DNA of 64,000 nt from Leptospira interrogans (GCF_900156205.1 NZ_FTNA01000011.1:1-64000), one strand, 5' to 3'; counted from the stretch's first letter, positions 1 to 11,871 are shown. Notes: generated from the letters alone by a model not told the origin. Numbers and translations: made by a program.

Positions 1-100
1 TGTTTGTGGTAGTTCCCACATTTTTAGAATGGATCTGTAAAATCGGTGTTTGTGGTAGTTCCCACATTTTTAGAATTGATCCGTAAAATCAGTGTTTGTG
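1..100. repeat. 46-bp tandem repeat, about 2.2 copies
   Basis: Units start at 1, 47 and 93 with a period of 46 bases. Each contains the palindrome-like core TGTGGTAGTTCCCACA followed by TTTTTAGAAT and a GATCTGTAAAATC-like tail; unit two differs at a few bases. The same core recurs through most gaps in this window. It lies downstream of the leftward methyltransferase gene. Confidence 0.85.
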
Positions 101-455
101 GATTTTTAGCACGAAAAACTTAGTCTATTCCAAATTCTAAACACCGACCTGCAGAGCGACCATAGAGGCGATACATTGAGTTTAGGAAGGTGTTTACTAA
201 GTTTTTTTGAACCGCCCTGAGATTGAGTTTTACAAAAATACAGGAACTCATACGGAAATTACCCTTTTCCTTGTAAGTTTTTAAAGTAAAGTTTACAAGT
301 TAGTGTAACAACCATTCTAAAACCGAATTTACAGTACAACTTTGGAACAAACAATATTATAGCTAAATTTATAAAAGCCTAAAGTGTCACCAAAACCATT
401 AACAGAATATTAAAAATATATTATATAATAAAAATTAAATTCTTAAATATTTAGT
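101..455. other. Gap, AT-rich, degenerate repeat sequence only
   Basis: No convincing gene. Around 160-245 it carries the dispersed motif ending in GATTGAGTTTTACAAAAATA that is seen again at 19725-19745. The rest is very AT-rich and forms the 3' flank of the methyltransferase gene. Confidence 0.6.
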
Positions 456-1637
<1,182 letters not shown>

Positions 1638-2050
1638 CCTTCACTCGAATTTTCCTCTGAAGAAAAAAGGATCTCTTAATAATTACTGAAAACTATATAA
1701 TCAGTACCCAATATTTTGCGCTCAAACGAGACTCATAACCACGACACTCCATTTTATAGTGATTGATAGAGTCGTTTCAGAATACCAACTTACTTTTAAA
1801 AAGATCACATTATCTTTTTGAAATGATTTTTAAAAACCCTTACCAAACATACTACTTAAAACGATAGAATCGTGTGTTACCATCGGAACATATACAAATT
1901 CGATTCTTTTTCTAAAGCGACATAGATTTTTAAAGTTAAACCTAGAAAATGTTTGAACTACTTCTTTTAGTTTTAGTTCAAACTATTACTTTAAATAGAT
2001 TCTCATTGATGATAACGACACGACTGAGTACGAATATTTTATATCTAAAC

Positions 2051-2260
2051 AACGCGAGTTCAGCGTAAGAAAAATTTTCTAAAAGTATGAGTCCCTACAA
2101 TTTTAGAATTTGTTTCTAAAATTGTGATTTGTGAGAGTTCCCACATCATTTTACAGATAGATCTAAGTTTTGTGGTAGTTCCCACATTTAAAAAATCTAT
2201 TTGTAGAGTTCAGATTCCAACTTTCAAAATTGTGAGTTTTTTACGCCGAACTCACGTTAA
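2051..2260. mobile_element. MITE-like element with inverted ends (family TTAACGTGAG)
   Basis: The left end AACGCGAGTTCAGCGTAAG is matched in inverted form by TTACGCCGAACTCACGTTAA at the right end. Inside are two GTG..CCCAC palindrome cores and the stretch TTTACAGAT. Its internal order matches the copies at 11577-11857 and 52731-52945. It has no coding capacity. Confidence 0.6.
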
Positions 2261-2305
2261 ACAGGCTTTTGAAATAAAGATTCAAATTTATGTAAGAGTT
2301 CCCAC

Positions 2306-2535
2306 AAATCATTAAGTCATCTTTTCGATTCCAAAATATTCGTTTTTTATAATTCAGTTTGTAATAGTTCCTAGAATTTCAAAACTGATTTATAAAATCT
2401 AAATTTGTAAGAGTTCCAACAAATCATTAAGTCATTTTTTCGATTCTAAAATCTTCGTTTTTTATAATTTAGTTTGTAATAGTTCCTAGAATTTCAAAAC
2501 TAATTTATAAAATCTAAATTTGTGAGAGTTCCCAC
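2306..2535. repeat. 115-bp tandem duplication
   Basis: Two consecutive copies with period 115 start at 2306 and 2421, each beginning AAATCATTAAGTCAT and ending with a GAGTTCC.ACA core. They differ at only a handful of positions. No reading frame runs through both. Confidence 0.75.
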
Positions 2536-3133
2536 AGATTAAGTCTCATAATCATTTTATTATATATTGAATCTATAAAAAGCATCAGTCTTAAAACCTC
2601 ATACTCCAATCAATACTTAAGAACTACAAAAGATGTTCAAATGTCAATGAGCCGACATAACATGATTTGTGAGAATTCTTACATTTTTTATAATCAACTC
2701 GCTAAAATGATTAAACCGATTTATTTTAAGTCTTTTGGAAAAACCCAAAACAATTTTTCATTTTTATAATAACCTCAAAACGGTGATTTTATACAAAAAT
2801 TTGATCGGCCCAATTCTTTTTAGATTTTATAAAAGTTTCTCATAAAATCTAATAATCAATTTTCTAAGTTCAATTTATAGAATATAGTATTTCCTACATT
2901 TTTAAGAAAAAAAATTTTTACTACAAGACGTATAAAAAAGATTTTCAAGAAGAGCAGTAAATTTCTGAAAATATAAGTGGGACAATTCCAAAATTTATAA
3001 CGTTTTTAAGAAAAAACTTACATTCCAACTTTTGGAACAAACCCATAATATTCTTTTTATGAGATCGTGTAATTAGAAAAAAATTTTTTGAAAGTATAAG
3101 ATCTTTACGATCCTATATAATTTAGATTTCCAA

Positions 3134-3400
3134 TCATTCCGGAAATGATTCAAAACAAAGGGTTCTTTCCTTTAAAAAAGAATGAAACTGTTTATGAGAA
3201 GCACACTCTTCTTCGGTACTGATAAAGTAGTCGTATCCACCGCCGGTCATTTTAATTCTACAGCACCCTTGAATACCTAATTTAGAAGAAGAATTTTTAT
3301 CCGGTTCCTTTTTTTCCGTTTCCTTGGCAAATACAGTTCCACAAAAAATAAAAATAACCCATAACGTCATCCATTTCTTAAAATCTAATTTTACTTTCAT
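3134..3400 (-). CDS. Small exported cysteine-containing protein, unknown function
   Basis: An 88-residue protein that I do not recognise. Residues 1-25 form a signal peptide (basic start, hydrophobic core, ending near FAKET) and the mature part is about 63 residues. It has four cysteines, including a CC pair near residue 46, and a GGGYDYF segment. Export to the periplasm or beyond is likely, with disulphides possible. No lipobox cysteine is seen directly after the hydrophobic core. ATG start. It stands alone, with no operon partner. Confidence 0.6.
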   Translation of the reverse strand: MKVKLDFKKWMTLWVIFIFCGTVFAKETEKKEPDKNSSSKLGIQGCCRIKMTGGGYDYFISTEEECASHKQFHSFLKERTLCFESFPE

Positions 3401-3971
3401 TATAAAATCACCATAAAATCAAACGGCAATGATTTCAAATCTTCTTTTAGGATTTTATTTCACTGATAGGGATCAGGCAGTTTATATCCAAAAATCCAAT
3501 TCTAACCACAATAAAATGTACTACTGAAAATTTGATAACGGAGTATCTTTTTATTATTTCAGACACACTAAAAATAAAAAACAATGGTTTCGCGAAAACC
3601 TAGAATCCGAATATAACACCTATTTCGGAATAAATGACTTTTTTAAGGGAAATATTATATTTCAACTTTTTCAAAAAACGAATAGTATTATTTTTATACA
3701 TCTTTTTAATATTTAGAGTTATATCACAGAGTACCTAATATTTTGCACTGAAATAGGGTTTTGTAGTAAAAATTTATGATACTCAATTTTATAGAGATCA
3801 ATAAAAATAGAATTTTAACGCTCTATTATATAATAGATCAGTATTAGAATTATTCTCTTTCAATTTCAAAAAGTTCTCTAAATAAAATTTTAAAAATTAG
3901 GAAATAAATTGCAATTCTAACTCTTCTATAAATATTGAAGTATTCATTTCAATTTTTAGGAACGTTATTTT
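3401..3971. other. Gap, AT-rich; degenerate repeat at about 3730-3800
   Basis: No gene seen. Bases 3730-3800 resemble the degenerate dispersed family also found near 1700-1790, 36830-36890 and 55430-55500. A promoter for the rightward gene at 3972 should lie here, but I cannot single one out. Confidence 0.5.
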
Positions 3972-4988
3972 ATGAAATTTTTTAGACATTCTTTACAAAA
4001 CGTTATCCAGTACAAAGTTCCATTTTTAATTTTAGTTTTTCTTTTACCAAGTTTGATTTTTGGAGAAACGATCCTTTTTAAATCTGGAGAAAGAGCTTAT
4101 GGAACCGTAATCGACCAAGATTCAGAAACGGTTACAATTATTCGCGACGGAAAAAGAATCAAATTAGGAAAATCTAAAATTCTTAAAATCATTTTCAAAG
4201 AAATCAAAGACGAACAAGAAATCGCTAAAATTATAGAAATCGAAAAAAAGAAACTGAATAAAGAAGGTAAAAAAAGTGATAAAGAGGAACAACTAGATAC
4301 GATCTATCTCGAACAGATGATTAAGGAGAATAGTTACAAAATCGTTCAGAAACGTTTAGCGCTACTGGAAAAATATTTAGAAGAAAGAGACGGTGACTGG
4401 GAAAGTTATATCACTGCAAAAAGAAATCCTTGGGAGCCAGTTTGGAAATCCGCTATCCTTCCTGGTTGGGGTCACAACACAATGAGACAAAACGGCTGGG
4501 GTGTTAGCTATTCCACTTTATTTTTCGTTTCCTTATTTTCTTATTTTGGACTAGACGCCGCCGAAAAAGATAGAACCAAAGCATACGATAAAAAGATAGA
4601 AAAAATTATAGGACAACAATTTACTACAGATCTACTTTTAGGTTCCAATACTTCTACGGTAACTTCTCCTGAATTAAATCTGGTTTTTGAATTTAACACT
4701 TTACGAAATTTGAATTCTCTCAATTCGATTCGTTCCGATGAAGCAGACTACAAAAAAGCAAAACATACTGCGGCTGGAGTTGCTATTGGAATTTATCTAA
4801 TACAATTGACACACGCATATTTTACTGGAAAAACCTGGGCCCAAAATAACGTAATCCAAACTCCTACAGGAGAAAATGTTTCAGAAGGTTTTGGAGTTAG
4901 AGGAAATCCTCTGGTTTCTAAAGAAATTGCAGGTGGTGTAAAAAGTATAGACGTAGGTGGACAAATGCTCTATACAATATTTTTCTAA
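3972..4988 (+). CDS. Exported/membrane protein with a DUF5683-like PGWG segment
   Basis: A 338-residue protein. The N-terminus has a hydrophobic segment that may be a signal peptide or anchor (about residues 14-31). It is followed by a small beta-rich module starting ETILFKSGERAYG that resembles the SH3-like modules common in leptospiral envelope proteins. A lysine- and glutamate-rich helical linker follows. The middle carries AILPGWGHNTMRQNGWG, close to the PGxGQ...W motif of DUF5683-type membrane proteins, with a hydrophobic helix after it and another near residue 265. The role is unknown; an envelope location is inferred. AGGAA lies before the ATG. No operon partner. Confidence 0.65.
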   Translation: MKFFRHSLQNVIQYKVPFLILVFLLPSLIFGETILFKSGERAYGTVIDQDSETVTIIRDGKRIKLGKSKILKIIFKEIKDEQEIAKIIEIEKKKLNKEGKKSDKEEQLDTIYLEQMIKENSYKIVQKRLALLEKYLEERDGDWESYITAKRNPWEPVWKSAILPGWGHNTMRQNGWGVSYSTLFFVSLFSYFGLDAAEKDRTKAYDKKIEKIIGQQFTTDLLLGSNTSTVTSPELNLVFEFNTLRNLNSLNSIRSDEADYKKAKHTAAGVAIGIYLIQLTHAYFTGKTWAQNNVIQTPTGENVSEGFGVRGNPLVSKEIAGGVKSIDVGGQMLYTIFF

Positions 4989-5020
4989 TATTCACTATCC
5001 TGACACATGGAAATAAATAC

Positions 5021-5123
5021 TAGAGTTGTTGAAAAATTCCATAATGGGGATCAACAAAATTACTTCAATTGTCCATTTCAATGAAACAGAAACGGATAGA
5101 GAATTTATTTTTCAACAACTCTA
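5021..5123. mobile_element. 103-bp MITE-like element with 17-bp perfect inverted ends
   Basis: The ends TAGAGTTGTTGAAAAAT (5021-5037) and ATTTTTCAACAACTCTA (5107-5123) are exact reverse complements. Both termini are TA, which would fit a TA target duplication of the IS630/Tc1 kind, although that is inference. No coding capacity. Further copies lie at 5415-5515, 38346-38608 (interrupted) and about 45999-46077 (degenerate). Confidence 0.75.
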
Positions 5124-5414
5124 CTATAAACTTTTTCTAAAAAGCTAAAATGCAAAATTTTTCTTAAAAAAGTTATAAATTCCAAGTTAGACTCAATTTG
5201 TGAGAGTTTATATATTTTCGTAAAATTAACCGTCAACTTTTGGTTAGCTTTGGAACTATCAATTCTTTCGAAGACAGTTTTACGATGACAAGAAATCAAG
5301 TCAAATCGAGACTTTGGCCAAGATTCTAAATTTCATATAACTCTGTTAAAACGAGAACAAAGAAACTAGAACGGTTTTAAATTGTCCAAATTCCTCTTCC
5401 ACAAAAGTATGTAA

Positions 5415-5515
5415 TAGAGTTGTTGAAAAATTCCATAGCAACAATTAACAAAACACTTCAATCGACCGTTCCATACAACGAAAACCGATAGAAAATTAAT
5501 CTTTCAACAATTCTA
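5415..5515. mobile_element. Second copy of the TAGAGTTGTTGAAAAAT element
   Basis: About 101 bp in the same orientation as the copy at 5021, with the same ends but a degraded right terminus (TCTTTCAACAATTCTA). Internal sequence is recognisably the same (CAACAAT..ACAAAA.ACTTCAAT). Confidence 0.7.
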
Positions 5516-6107
5516 ATATACACCAGGGCCCAGACCGGGCTTTCAGTTCTGGTCAATCAATTGCATACAACAAACATAATATACTATTTCATCTTTAGTT
5601 TCAATATCTGTCGAGCGTCTATAGAAACGAGACACTGAGTTTGAAAGAGCGTAATTTTCCCGCTTCGATCCTTTTGCGCTATACCGGGTTCAAGTTAATT
5701 AAATTTTTATTATTTTAAAATAACATAATATATTTTTGTATTTTACAAGACGCCAGATCGAGATATTATAAATAAGATCATTTTTTTACGTTCTTATTTT
5801 AAGACTTAGGTAAAAGAAAAACTTTCATTTTTTTGTCTAAAAAACTTCCTTTTTGAATTCAACACAAATGTTGATTTTACTCATCAATCGGAAATAACAG
5901 AATCCATGAGAAATTTTTAAAACCTCAAGTCACAGACATAAAAAGTTCATCCTACGTTCTTATTGATCTCTATCAAATTGAGTAACGTAAATTTTTATTG
6001 CAAGACCCAGTTTTAGCGTAAAATACCAAGATTTTATTTTATAGTTTCAAATAAAAAAATCTAAAATCCTTTTCGAAAACGGTTCTCAAAAGTAGAATGG
6101 TTTTAGT

Positions 6108-7289
6108 ATGAAACACACTCTAACTTCTAATAGAATGGCTGAACTCATTCGATACAGAAGACAAATTCACAAACATCCAGAACTTAGATATGAAGAAAAT
6201 CAAACCTCTGACTACGTAATCAATCATCTCAAAGAATTAGGTCTTTCTTTTCAGGATAAGATCGCAAAAACCGGAGTAGTATCTTTAATCGATTCTGGTA
6301 AACCAGGAAAAACCCTTCTTGTACGTGCAGACATGGACGCTCTTCCTATATTCGAAGAATCTAATCAAGAATACAAATCGGTTCACGAAGGTGTGATGCA
6401 CGCTTGTGGTCACGACGCTCATACTTCCATTCTTATGGGACTGGCAACGGAAATCAAAGAGAATATCCAATTCATTCTTCCCAAAGGAAAGGTGTTACTG
6501 GTATTTCAACCAGCAGAAGAAGGTGGTCAAGGTGCTGACAGAATGATTGAAGAAGGTATATTAGAAAAATATAATGTAGATGCTGCCCTAGCCCTACACG
6601 TATGGAATCATATTCCAATTGGAAAAATAGGAGTTGTAGATGGCGCTATGATGGCGGCTGTTGACGAATTTACGATTACAATATCAGGAATCAGTGGACA
6701 CGGCGCCATGCCTCAACACACAGTGGACCCAATTGTAGTAGGTGCTCAAATCGTAAACTCGTTACAAACCATCGTTTCTAGAAATACTGACCCTTTAGAT
6801 TCCTGCGTAGTAACCGTAGGAAGTTTTCATTCTGGAAATGCGTTTAACGTAATTCCAGAAACGGCGGAATTAAAAGGTACAGTTAGAACCTATTCTAAAA
6901 AGATGTTTGAAGAAGTTCCAGGAAAATTAGAAAGAGTGGTAAAAGGAATAGCTTCTGCATTAGGTGCCACTGTATCTATTCGTTACGAAAGAACGAATCA
7001 GCCTACAATCAACGATCCTAAAATGGCAAACATAGTACGTAAAGCTTCTTTGAACATTCTTGGCGAAGGAAGTTTAACAGAAGAAAACACAAAGTCCATG
7101 GGAGGAGAAGATTTCTCCGCGTTTCTGATGAAAGTTCCAGGTTGTTATTTTTTCGTAGGTTCTAGAAACGAAGAAAAGGGATTCGTTTATCCACACCATA
7201 GTTCTAAATTCGACATAGACGAAGATTCTCTCTCAATCGGTCTCAGCGTTCTTAAAGAAGCGATTAAGATTTATTTAGAAGAAAATTGA
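6108..7289 (+). CDS. M20-family amidohydrolase (N-acyl-amino-acid / hippurate hydrolase type)
   Basis: A 393-residue metallo-amidohydrolase of the M20D group. The family hydrolyses N-acyl amino acids or similar amides in the cytoplasm. The metal-site motif HACGHDAH is at residues 98-105 (Cys100, His102), QPAEEGG at 134-140 supplies the acidic residues, and a C-terminal PHHSSKFD carries the last histidine. The dimerisation domain lies between (GISGHGAMP). Length is normal for the family and no signal peptide is seen. The exact substrate (hippurate, acetyl-amino acid, IAA-amino acid) cannot be read from sequence. Single gene flanked by repeat-rich gaps. Confidence 0.88.
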   Translation: MKHTLTSNRMAELIRYRRQIHKHPELRYEENQTSDYVINHLKELGLSFQDKIAKTGVVSLIDSGKPGKTLLVRADMDALPIFEESNQEYKSVHEGVMHACGHDAHTSILMGLATEIKENIQFILPKGKVLLVFQPAEEGGQGADRMIEEGILEKYNVDAALALHVWNHIPIGKIGVVDGAMMAAVDEFTITISGISGHGAMPQHTVDPIVVGAQIVNSLQTIVSRNTDPLDSCVVTVGSFHSGNAFNVIPETAELKGTVRTYSKKMFEEVPGKLERVVKGIASALGATVSIRYERTNQPTINDPKMANIVRKASLNILGEGSLTEENTKSMGGEDFSAFLMKVPGCYFFVGSRNEEKGFVYPHHSSKFDIDEDSLSIGLSVLKEAIKIYLEEN

Positions 7290-8079
7290 TTTCTGCTAAA
7301 TAATCATAATAAATTCATTAAATGCATGTTTGTTTGTAAAAATTATTTCGAACTTTTTGTGTTCAAAAATTTTTATCAATCTTACACAATTACTACTTCG
7401 ACACATGAAAACAACGCTACTCTGAGCTTATTTTAAAACTTAAAATGTAGGATCTCGCACAAAAGAGGCATTTGCTCAAACTTTCTTATATTAAGCTCGG
7501 CATATTTAAGTTATTACTTAGTTTCTTTATTACTTAGAACTATAGAATATCTATTCATCCCTATTCAATTGAGTATCTAAATGTTTATTTCAAAGCGCCG
7601 TTTCATGCAAGTTCAATAGATCCGATGCGAAAGTGATTAAAATGTAGGAGAATTTTAGCAGAACGTTCTCCTAAACTAAAGCCTCTCGCTCTCTGAACTC
7701 AATACATCGTTTCCTGAATGCCAATTCTTAGAGGCATTCACTGAGTTTCCGAACGCTCTAATGGTCGCTCGAAGTAACTCAGCGTCTCGCTTCTATGGTC
7801 GCTCGAAGTAACTCAGCGTCTCACTTCTATGGTCGCTCGACAGATCGCATTCTACATTGAAACTTAAAGCGAAATATTACGTTTTTTTCATACATTTAAT
7901 TGATTGCGCTGAAAGTTCGGTCCGGATTCACCACTATTTTCTTTTTATGAATCTACAAAATCGAGGTATAAACTATTAGATTAAGTATTTTATTATGCGG
8001 TATAAGTAATATTTTACACTCAGACTGGCTTTTGTGATAAAATTCGATTCTATCGTTTTGAGTAAAAATTGAAATAGAC
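7290..8079. other. Gap of 790 bp with a short tandem repeat
   Basis: No gene seen. It holds the 34-bp tandem repeat at 7762-7840 and related CTCAATACATCG / GGTCGCTCG words of a dispersed family that recurs near 19400-19500, 37330-37450 and 51080-51150. Confidence 0.55.
7762..7840. repeat. 34-bp tandem repeat, about 2.3 copies
   Basis: Units begin at 7762, 7796 and 7830 with TGGTCGCTCG followed by AAGTAACTCAGCGTCTC. The first two are almost identical and the third is partial. It has higher GC than its surroundings. Confidence 0.8.
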
Positions 8080-10269
8080 TTATTCTTTTGTTTTACTATC
8101 TTCTGGGTTATAAGTAACCTTTAATAGAGAGAGGTCATCTAAGATCACGCCAAACTTTATAATTTCCTCATATACTTTTCTAAGATCTGCATTTCCTTCT
8201 TCCACCCTTTTAAGAAACTGATTCTGATCCTCGTTGACGACCCGATTTCCTTCTTTTCCGACTAAAAGATCGTCCCTTCCATCCGATCCGATCACAATAG
8301 TATCACCTGGAAGCATTTGAAAATTTTTGATTACAAGATGTTCTTCGTTTTCCGGAATTCCTATCTTTCTAAGAGTCAATTCTTCTTCAATGTAACAAGC
8401 GACACCGTTCCGATAAAGAACCGTCCAAGGATGTTCCGCATTGATATAATAGAGAAGTCCCGTGTTCTCTTCAACCAATCCCAAGACAATGGAGATATAC
8501 ATAGAGCCATCAAAGGACTCAAAAATTTTTTGAAGTTCTAAAAATGCCTCTTCCAACCATTTTTCGGGTTGTTTGTTTTGATATAACGAAATTGAAGATC
8601 GAGTAAGAATCGTATTAAACACAGTCCCCAATACAAGCGCACCTCCTGCTCCTTGAATCGACTTTCCCATCGCATCCCCGTTCACAAACACGACGTATTT
8701 TTTTCCGCAAAGTTTTACGTTACCCGAAATCAAAATATCTCCTCCAATTTCATAGGTTCTATTTTTAAATTCGAAAGATTTTTTTTGTTTCGTATAAAAT
8801 TCTGTTTTGATCACCTCGCTCGTGTTTTTATTTGAAGATAAAGGATTGATTAAAAGAGAGGTAAGAAAATAGTCCGCGTCTTGTTGAACTTTCAATCGAT
8901 TGACTTGTTCTAAAGAAAGTCTTAATTCTTCAGTTCTTTGTTCTACTTTTTTTTCTAGACCCAGATTGAGTTCCTCCACTTCCTCGTTTAATCGAACAAA
9001 TTTATTGGCAAGGATCGTAGCAATGCTTAAAATAAAAAATAGAAAAGAATAACCTACGAGCCTCGGAAAAACAAATACATTTCTTGCACCCAAAGTGTCC
9101 AAAATTGCCGCAAATACCGTAATCAAAACCCCAATTAAAATTAAAAAAGCGTCTCTATCTTTTGCAATCACACGGCGGATCAAGTGATTCAATGTTATTC
9201 CTAAATAAAGAATCCAACCGTATTGAACTAAATTTTTATTTATAAAATTATAATGTTCTACATTATTAGAAAAAAAATAAAAAATAGCAAAAGAAACATA
9301 CAGACCATCTAATACTTTTAGAATAGTCGTTTTCGGGTATTTAAAATACAGACGAATAAAGTTTGCAAAAAGCGGAACCAGGGTGGCGAGAACCATATAT
9401 TCTAATTTTTTCATATAAATGAACTCGATCCCTAAATCATACTTAATCTGATTTCTTAAAAATTGATATAAAACGAGCAAAATCGTAAATAAACCGTAGT
9501 ATAAATTTTCACGGTCGGCCCTACGACGCAAATAAAGAAAAAGGAAATATACACCCGCAGTTGTATAAATCATTAATAAAAGAATTTTAATATACTCAGT
9601 TTCAAGCAGTTCTTTCTGAATTAACAACGAATCTCCAATTGCAGTTTTATCCTGTTCAATTCCTATTTCTTTCTGAAAGTATTTTTTGACTTCGATTATA
9701 AGTATATTTACTTCATCCTTACGTATCAGACCGTTTGGAATTTGATAAATTCGAATTTTATCATATGCTTGAGGTAAAGTAGAATTCATATCTCCAGTTT
9801 CGCCAATCAAGGTTCCATTTAAATACGTTTTATCCTTATCTGTCAGAGTTCCTAAACGAACGGCAAGCCCTGAACCTTTCCAATTTTTTGGAGCGATAAA
9901 CTTTTTAACTATAAATGCAGTTTGAATAGATTCCTCAGGAAGTATATACACCCCAGGAGCCTCGTAAGCTTCTAGCTGAATATTAGAATTCTTTTGACCT
10001 TTCAAATATGAATCAGAAAAGGCAACCGGATCTATTTTTTGTAGAGTGATTTCCCAACCATGTTCTTTTGTAGAATCCAAACTAACAATTTCGTCTAACG
10101 ATTGTATTTTTTGAATCGACTCGGAAGAAACAGAAAATATAATCAGAAAATAAAATAGAAAATGTTTCGATAGAACACCAAAAAACATTCTATAAAAATT
10201 AGAGAACATTTTTGCAAAAAACGAAACTATGCTAAAAGATTTCAAGAGCCATAACTTATTATCTTTCAT
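8080..10269 (-). CDS. 7TM-DISM sensor coupled to a SpoIIE/PP2C-type serine phosphatase
   Basis: About 729 residues. A hydrophobic N-terminal segment is followed by an extracytoplasmic beta-rich domain (roughly 210 residues), a seven-helix 7TMR-DISM membrane block, a short coiled coil (LNLGLEKKVEQRTEELRLSL) and a C-terminal PP2C domain. Metal-binding aspartates are visible in GGDILISG, NGDAMGKSIQGAGG and GSDGRDDLL. It probably senses an external or membrane ligand and dephosphorylates a partner-switch protein such as an anti-sigma-factor antagonist. No such partner lies beside it. The frame can be read upstream to a TTG at 10368. I chose the ATG at 10269; later ATGs near 10209 and 10188 are also possible. 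Monocistronic. Confidence 0.85.
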   Translation of the reverse strand: MKDNKLWLLKSFSIVSFFAKMFSNFYRMFFGVLSKHFLFYFLIIFSVSSESIQKIQSLDEIVSLDSTKEHGWEITLQKIDPVAFSDSYLKGQKNSNIQLEAYEAPGVYILPEESIQTAFIVKKFIAPKNWKGSGLAVRLGTLTDKDKTYLNGTLIGETGDMNSTLPQAYDKIRIYQIPNGLIRKDEVNILIIEVKKYFQKEIGIEQDKTAIGDSLLIQKELLETEYIKILLLMIYTTAGVYFLFLYLRRRADRENLYYGLFTILLVLYQFLRNQIKYDLGIEFIYMKKLEYMVLATLVPLFANFIRLYFKYPKTTILKVLDGLYVSFAIFYFFSNNVEHYNFINKNLVQYGWILYLGITLNHLIRRVIAKDRDAFLILIGVLITVFAAILDTLGARNVFVFPRLVGYSFLFFILSIATILANKFVRLNEEVEELNLGLEKKVEQRTEELRLSLEQVNRLKVQQDADYFLTSLLINPLSSNKNTSEVIKTEFYTKQKKSFEFKNRTYEIGGDILISGNVKLCGKKYVVFVNGDAMGKSIQGAGGALVLGTVFNTILTRSSISLYQNKQPEKWLEEAFLELQKIFESFDGSMYISIVLGLVEENTGLLYYINAEHPWTVLYRNGVACYIEEELTLRKIGIPENEEHLVIKNFQMLPGDTIVIGSDGRDDLLVGKEGNRVVNEDQNQFLKRVEEGNADLRKVYEEIIKFGVILDDLSLLKVTYNPEDSKTKE

Positions 10270-10609
10270 TTTTACAAATCTCAAAAAGGAATATTGAATT
10301 TTTTTAAGTTTGATTTTTTGTGATTCTTTAATTAAAATAAAAAAACAATTCTCCAACCCAAAAAACAATACAACTTAGGTTTTCCCGGTTTCGACAAGAG
10401 TTTTTTAGAGTTTACGTTTAATAAAAAGAAAACTTTCCGATAAACGGTATTTAAATTTTTATCACAAAACCTCTAAGAAGCTACGATTGTAATCTCGATT
10501 CTATATAATAGAATACGATGAATTTTCAAACAAATCTCAGTTTAGAGACAGAGTTTTGGTATTCTATTATATAAACTTTGAATCATTTCTCCAAAAACTA
10601 AATGTTCGT

Positions 10610-11146
10610 TTAGCTTCCAGTTTTTTGAATCAAGGTCGGATCTCCGGTATCCCCTTCAAGTTTGTCTAAAATTGGATTTTCCGCATATCTAGATTCCGGA
10701 TAAAGATCTGTCTCCAATAATAGTTTTACAAACATTTTGCACATCGAAACTCCGTATAGAAAGGAGAGTCTTTTAAGCTCTATCCAATCATCCTCAAATG
10801 GTCGAAAAGAATATCTCTGTAATTCGAGTTTTTGTTCTTGATAACTAATTTTATTTCTCGAAGTCTGTTTCGGTACCAATATTAAGAATGGTCTTTTATG
10901 AATACATTGATTTAAGAGTAATCTCAAAGAACCTGCTTTTTGAATTCTTTTACCCAAATGAGAAACCAATTCCTTAGGAATATTGAAGTCAGATGGTGCT
11001 CCCAGTTTTTTTAGATGTTTTTGGAAATTTTGGAGTTTTTGCTCGGTTCGATCTTTTCCGAAACGGTTTGGTTTTAATAATTTTAAATGTTTGGATGGTT
11101 GTTTTGATTTTTTAATATTCATACCGTTACCGGTTCCAATAATCAT
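10610..11146 (-). CDS. DUF1564 family protein, copy 1
   Basis: A 178-residue basic protein of the DUF1564 family, known essentially from Leptospira. The recognisable core is YQEQKLELQRYSFRPFEDDW followed by a helix with YGVSMCKMFVKLL. The core resembles ribbon-helix-helix or helix-turn-helix DNA-binding folds, but function is not established. The N-terminal third is rich in Lys and Arg. A second ATG at 11122 is an alternative start. The next leftward gene (11872-12435) is a paralogue with the same core. Confidence 0.7.
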   Translation of the reverse strand: MIIGTGNGMNIKKSKQPSKHLKLLKPNRFGKDRTEQKLQNFQKHLKKLGAPSDFNIPKELVSHLGKRIQKAGSLRLLLNQCIHKRPFLILVPKQTSRNKISYQEQKLELQRYSFRPFEDDWIELKRLSFLYGVSMCKMFVKLLLETDLYPESRYAENPILDKLEGDTGDPTLIQKTGS

Positions 11147-11871
11147 TTTGTCGGCTCTGTTTTTTGAATTTTTTTTCTTTTATTCTTATTTTTTTAATAT
11201 AACTTTTATATTACAAATGAATATTATAATATTTGTATTTTTTGAAAATATAATATTTAAATTACAAAATTTTTCTTTGATTATGTCTTATTTTAGTCAT
11301 GAATTTGGGTCGAAAGACCGCCTTAAAATCAAATTACAATAGAGTTGAAAATTGCCGTTTTAAATAACGCAAATTCGGAGTAATAAATCCGTTTTATTCA
11401 TAGGTTAATTTTTTCGTAAAAAAAATAGAGGTGAGAACTCTCACAAATCGTAGATTACCAGTTAAACTTTGAAAATTGTGGGAACACTCCTATGAAATAC
11501 AAAAAGAATCATCCCCAATCAGATTTTTACACAAAACCGCCGTTTTGCGACCATCATCAAAGCTTAAGTCCCATTTTAACGTGAATTCGATTAAGAAAAA
11601 ATTTTCTAAAAGTGTGAGTTCCTACAATTTTAGAATTTGTTCGTAAAATCATGATTTGTGAGAGTTCCCACATCATTTTACAGACAAGCCTAAGTTTTAT
11701 AATAGTTCTTGCAGTTGAATATGATAGATTCAATTACTATAAACTTCTATTTTATCAATTGTGGTAGTTCCTACATTTAAAGAATCAATCTGTAAAGTTC
11801 AGATGATTCCCCAACTTTTTTCAGAACTATAAATTCTTTACGCTGAACTTACGTTAAGTATGTGACTTTTG
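11147..11871. other. Gap with a MITE-like element
   Basis: No gene is supported; the open frame on the plus strand overlapping 10983-11342 is antisense and low-complexity. Bases 11577-11857 form an inverted-repeat element. Copies of the GTG..CCCAC core also occur near 11430-11490. Confidence 0.5.
11577..11857. mobile_element. MITE-like element with inverted ends (family TTAACGTGAG)
   Basis: The left end TTAACGTGAATTCGATTAAG is matched inverted by CTTTACGCTGAACTTACGTTAA at the right. Internal blocks follow the same order as in 2051-2260 and 52731-52945, with extra sequence near 11720-11760. Its right end sits 14 bp from the stop codon of the DUF1564 gene at 11872. Confidence 0.6.

Larger units (their letters stand above)
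4989..6107. other. 1.1-kb gap with two copies of a short inverted-repeat element
   Basis: No gene supported. It contains two copies of the TAGAGTTGTTGAAAAAT element (5021-5123 and 5415-5515). A locally GC-rich stretch near 5525-5560 can form an imperfect hairpin (CCAGA...TCTGG). Other degenerate repeats lie around 5610-5700 and 5960-6050. Confidence 0.55.

Noticed and set aside
1..100. CRISPR-like regular repeats at 1-100 and 2100-2535
   Set aside because: Period equals the repeat unit (46 or 115 bp), with no unique spacers and no cas genes. These are tandem or dispersed intergenic repeats.
2124..2315. 63-codon open frame
   Set aside because: Lies across repeat sequence, has no ribosome-binding site and no family features.
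5525..5560. GC-rich hairpin as a tRNA or RNA gene
   Set aside because: Only an imperfect stem; no T-loop, anticodon arm or CCA-like end.
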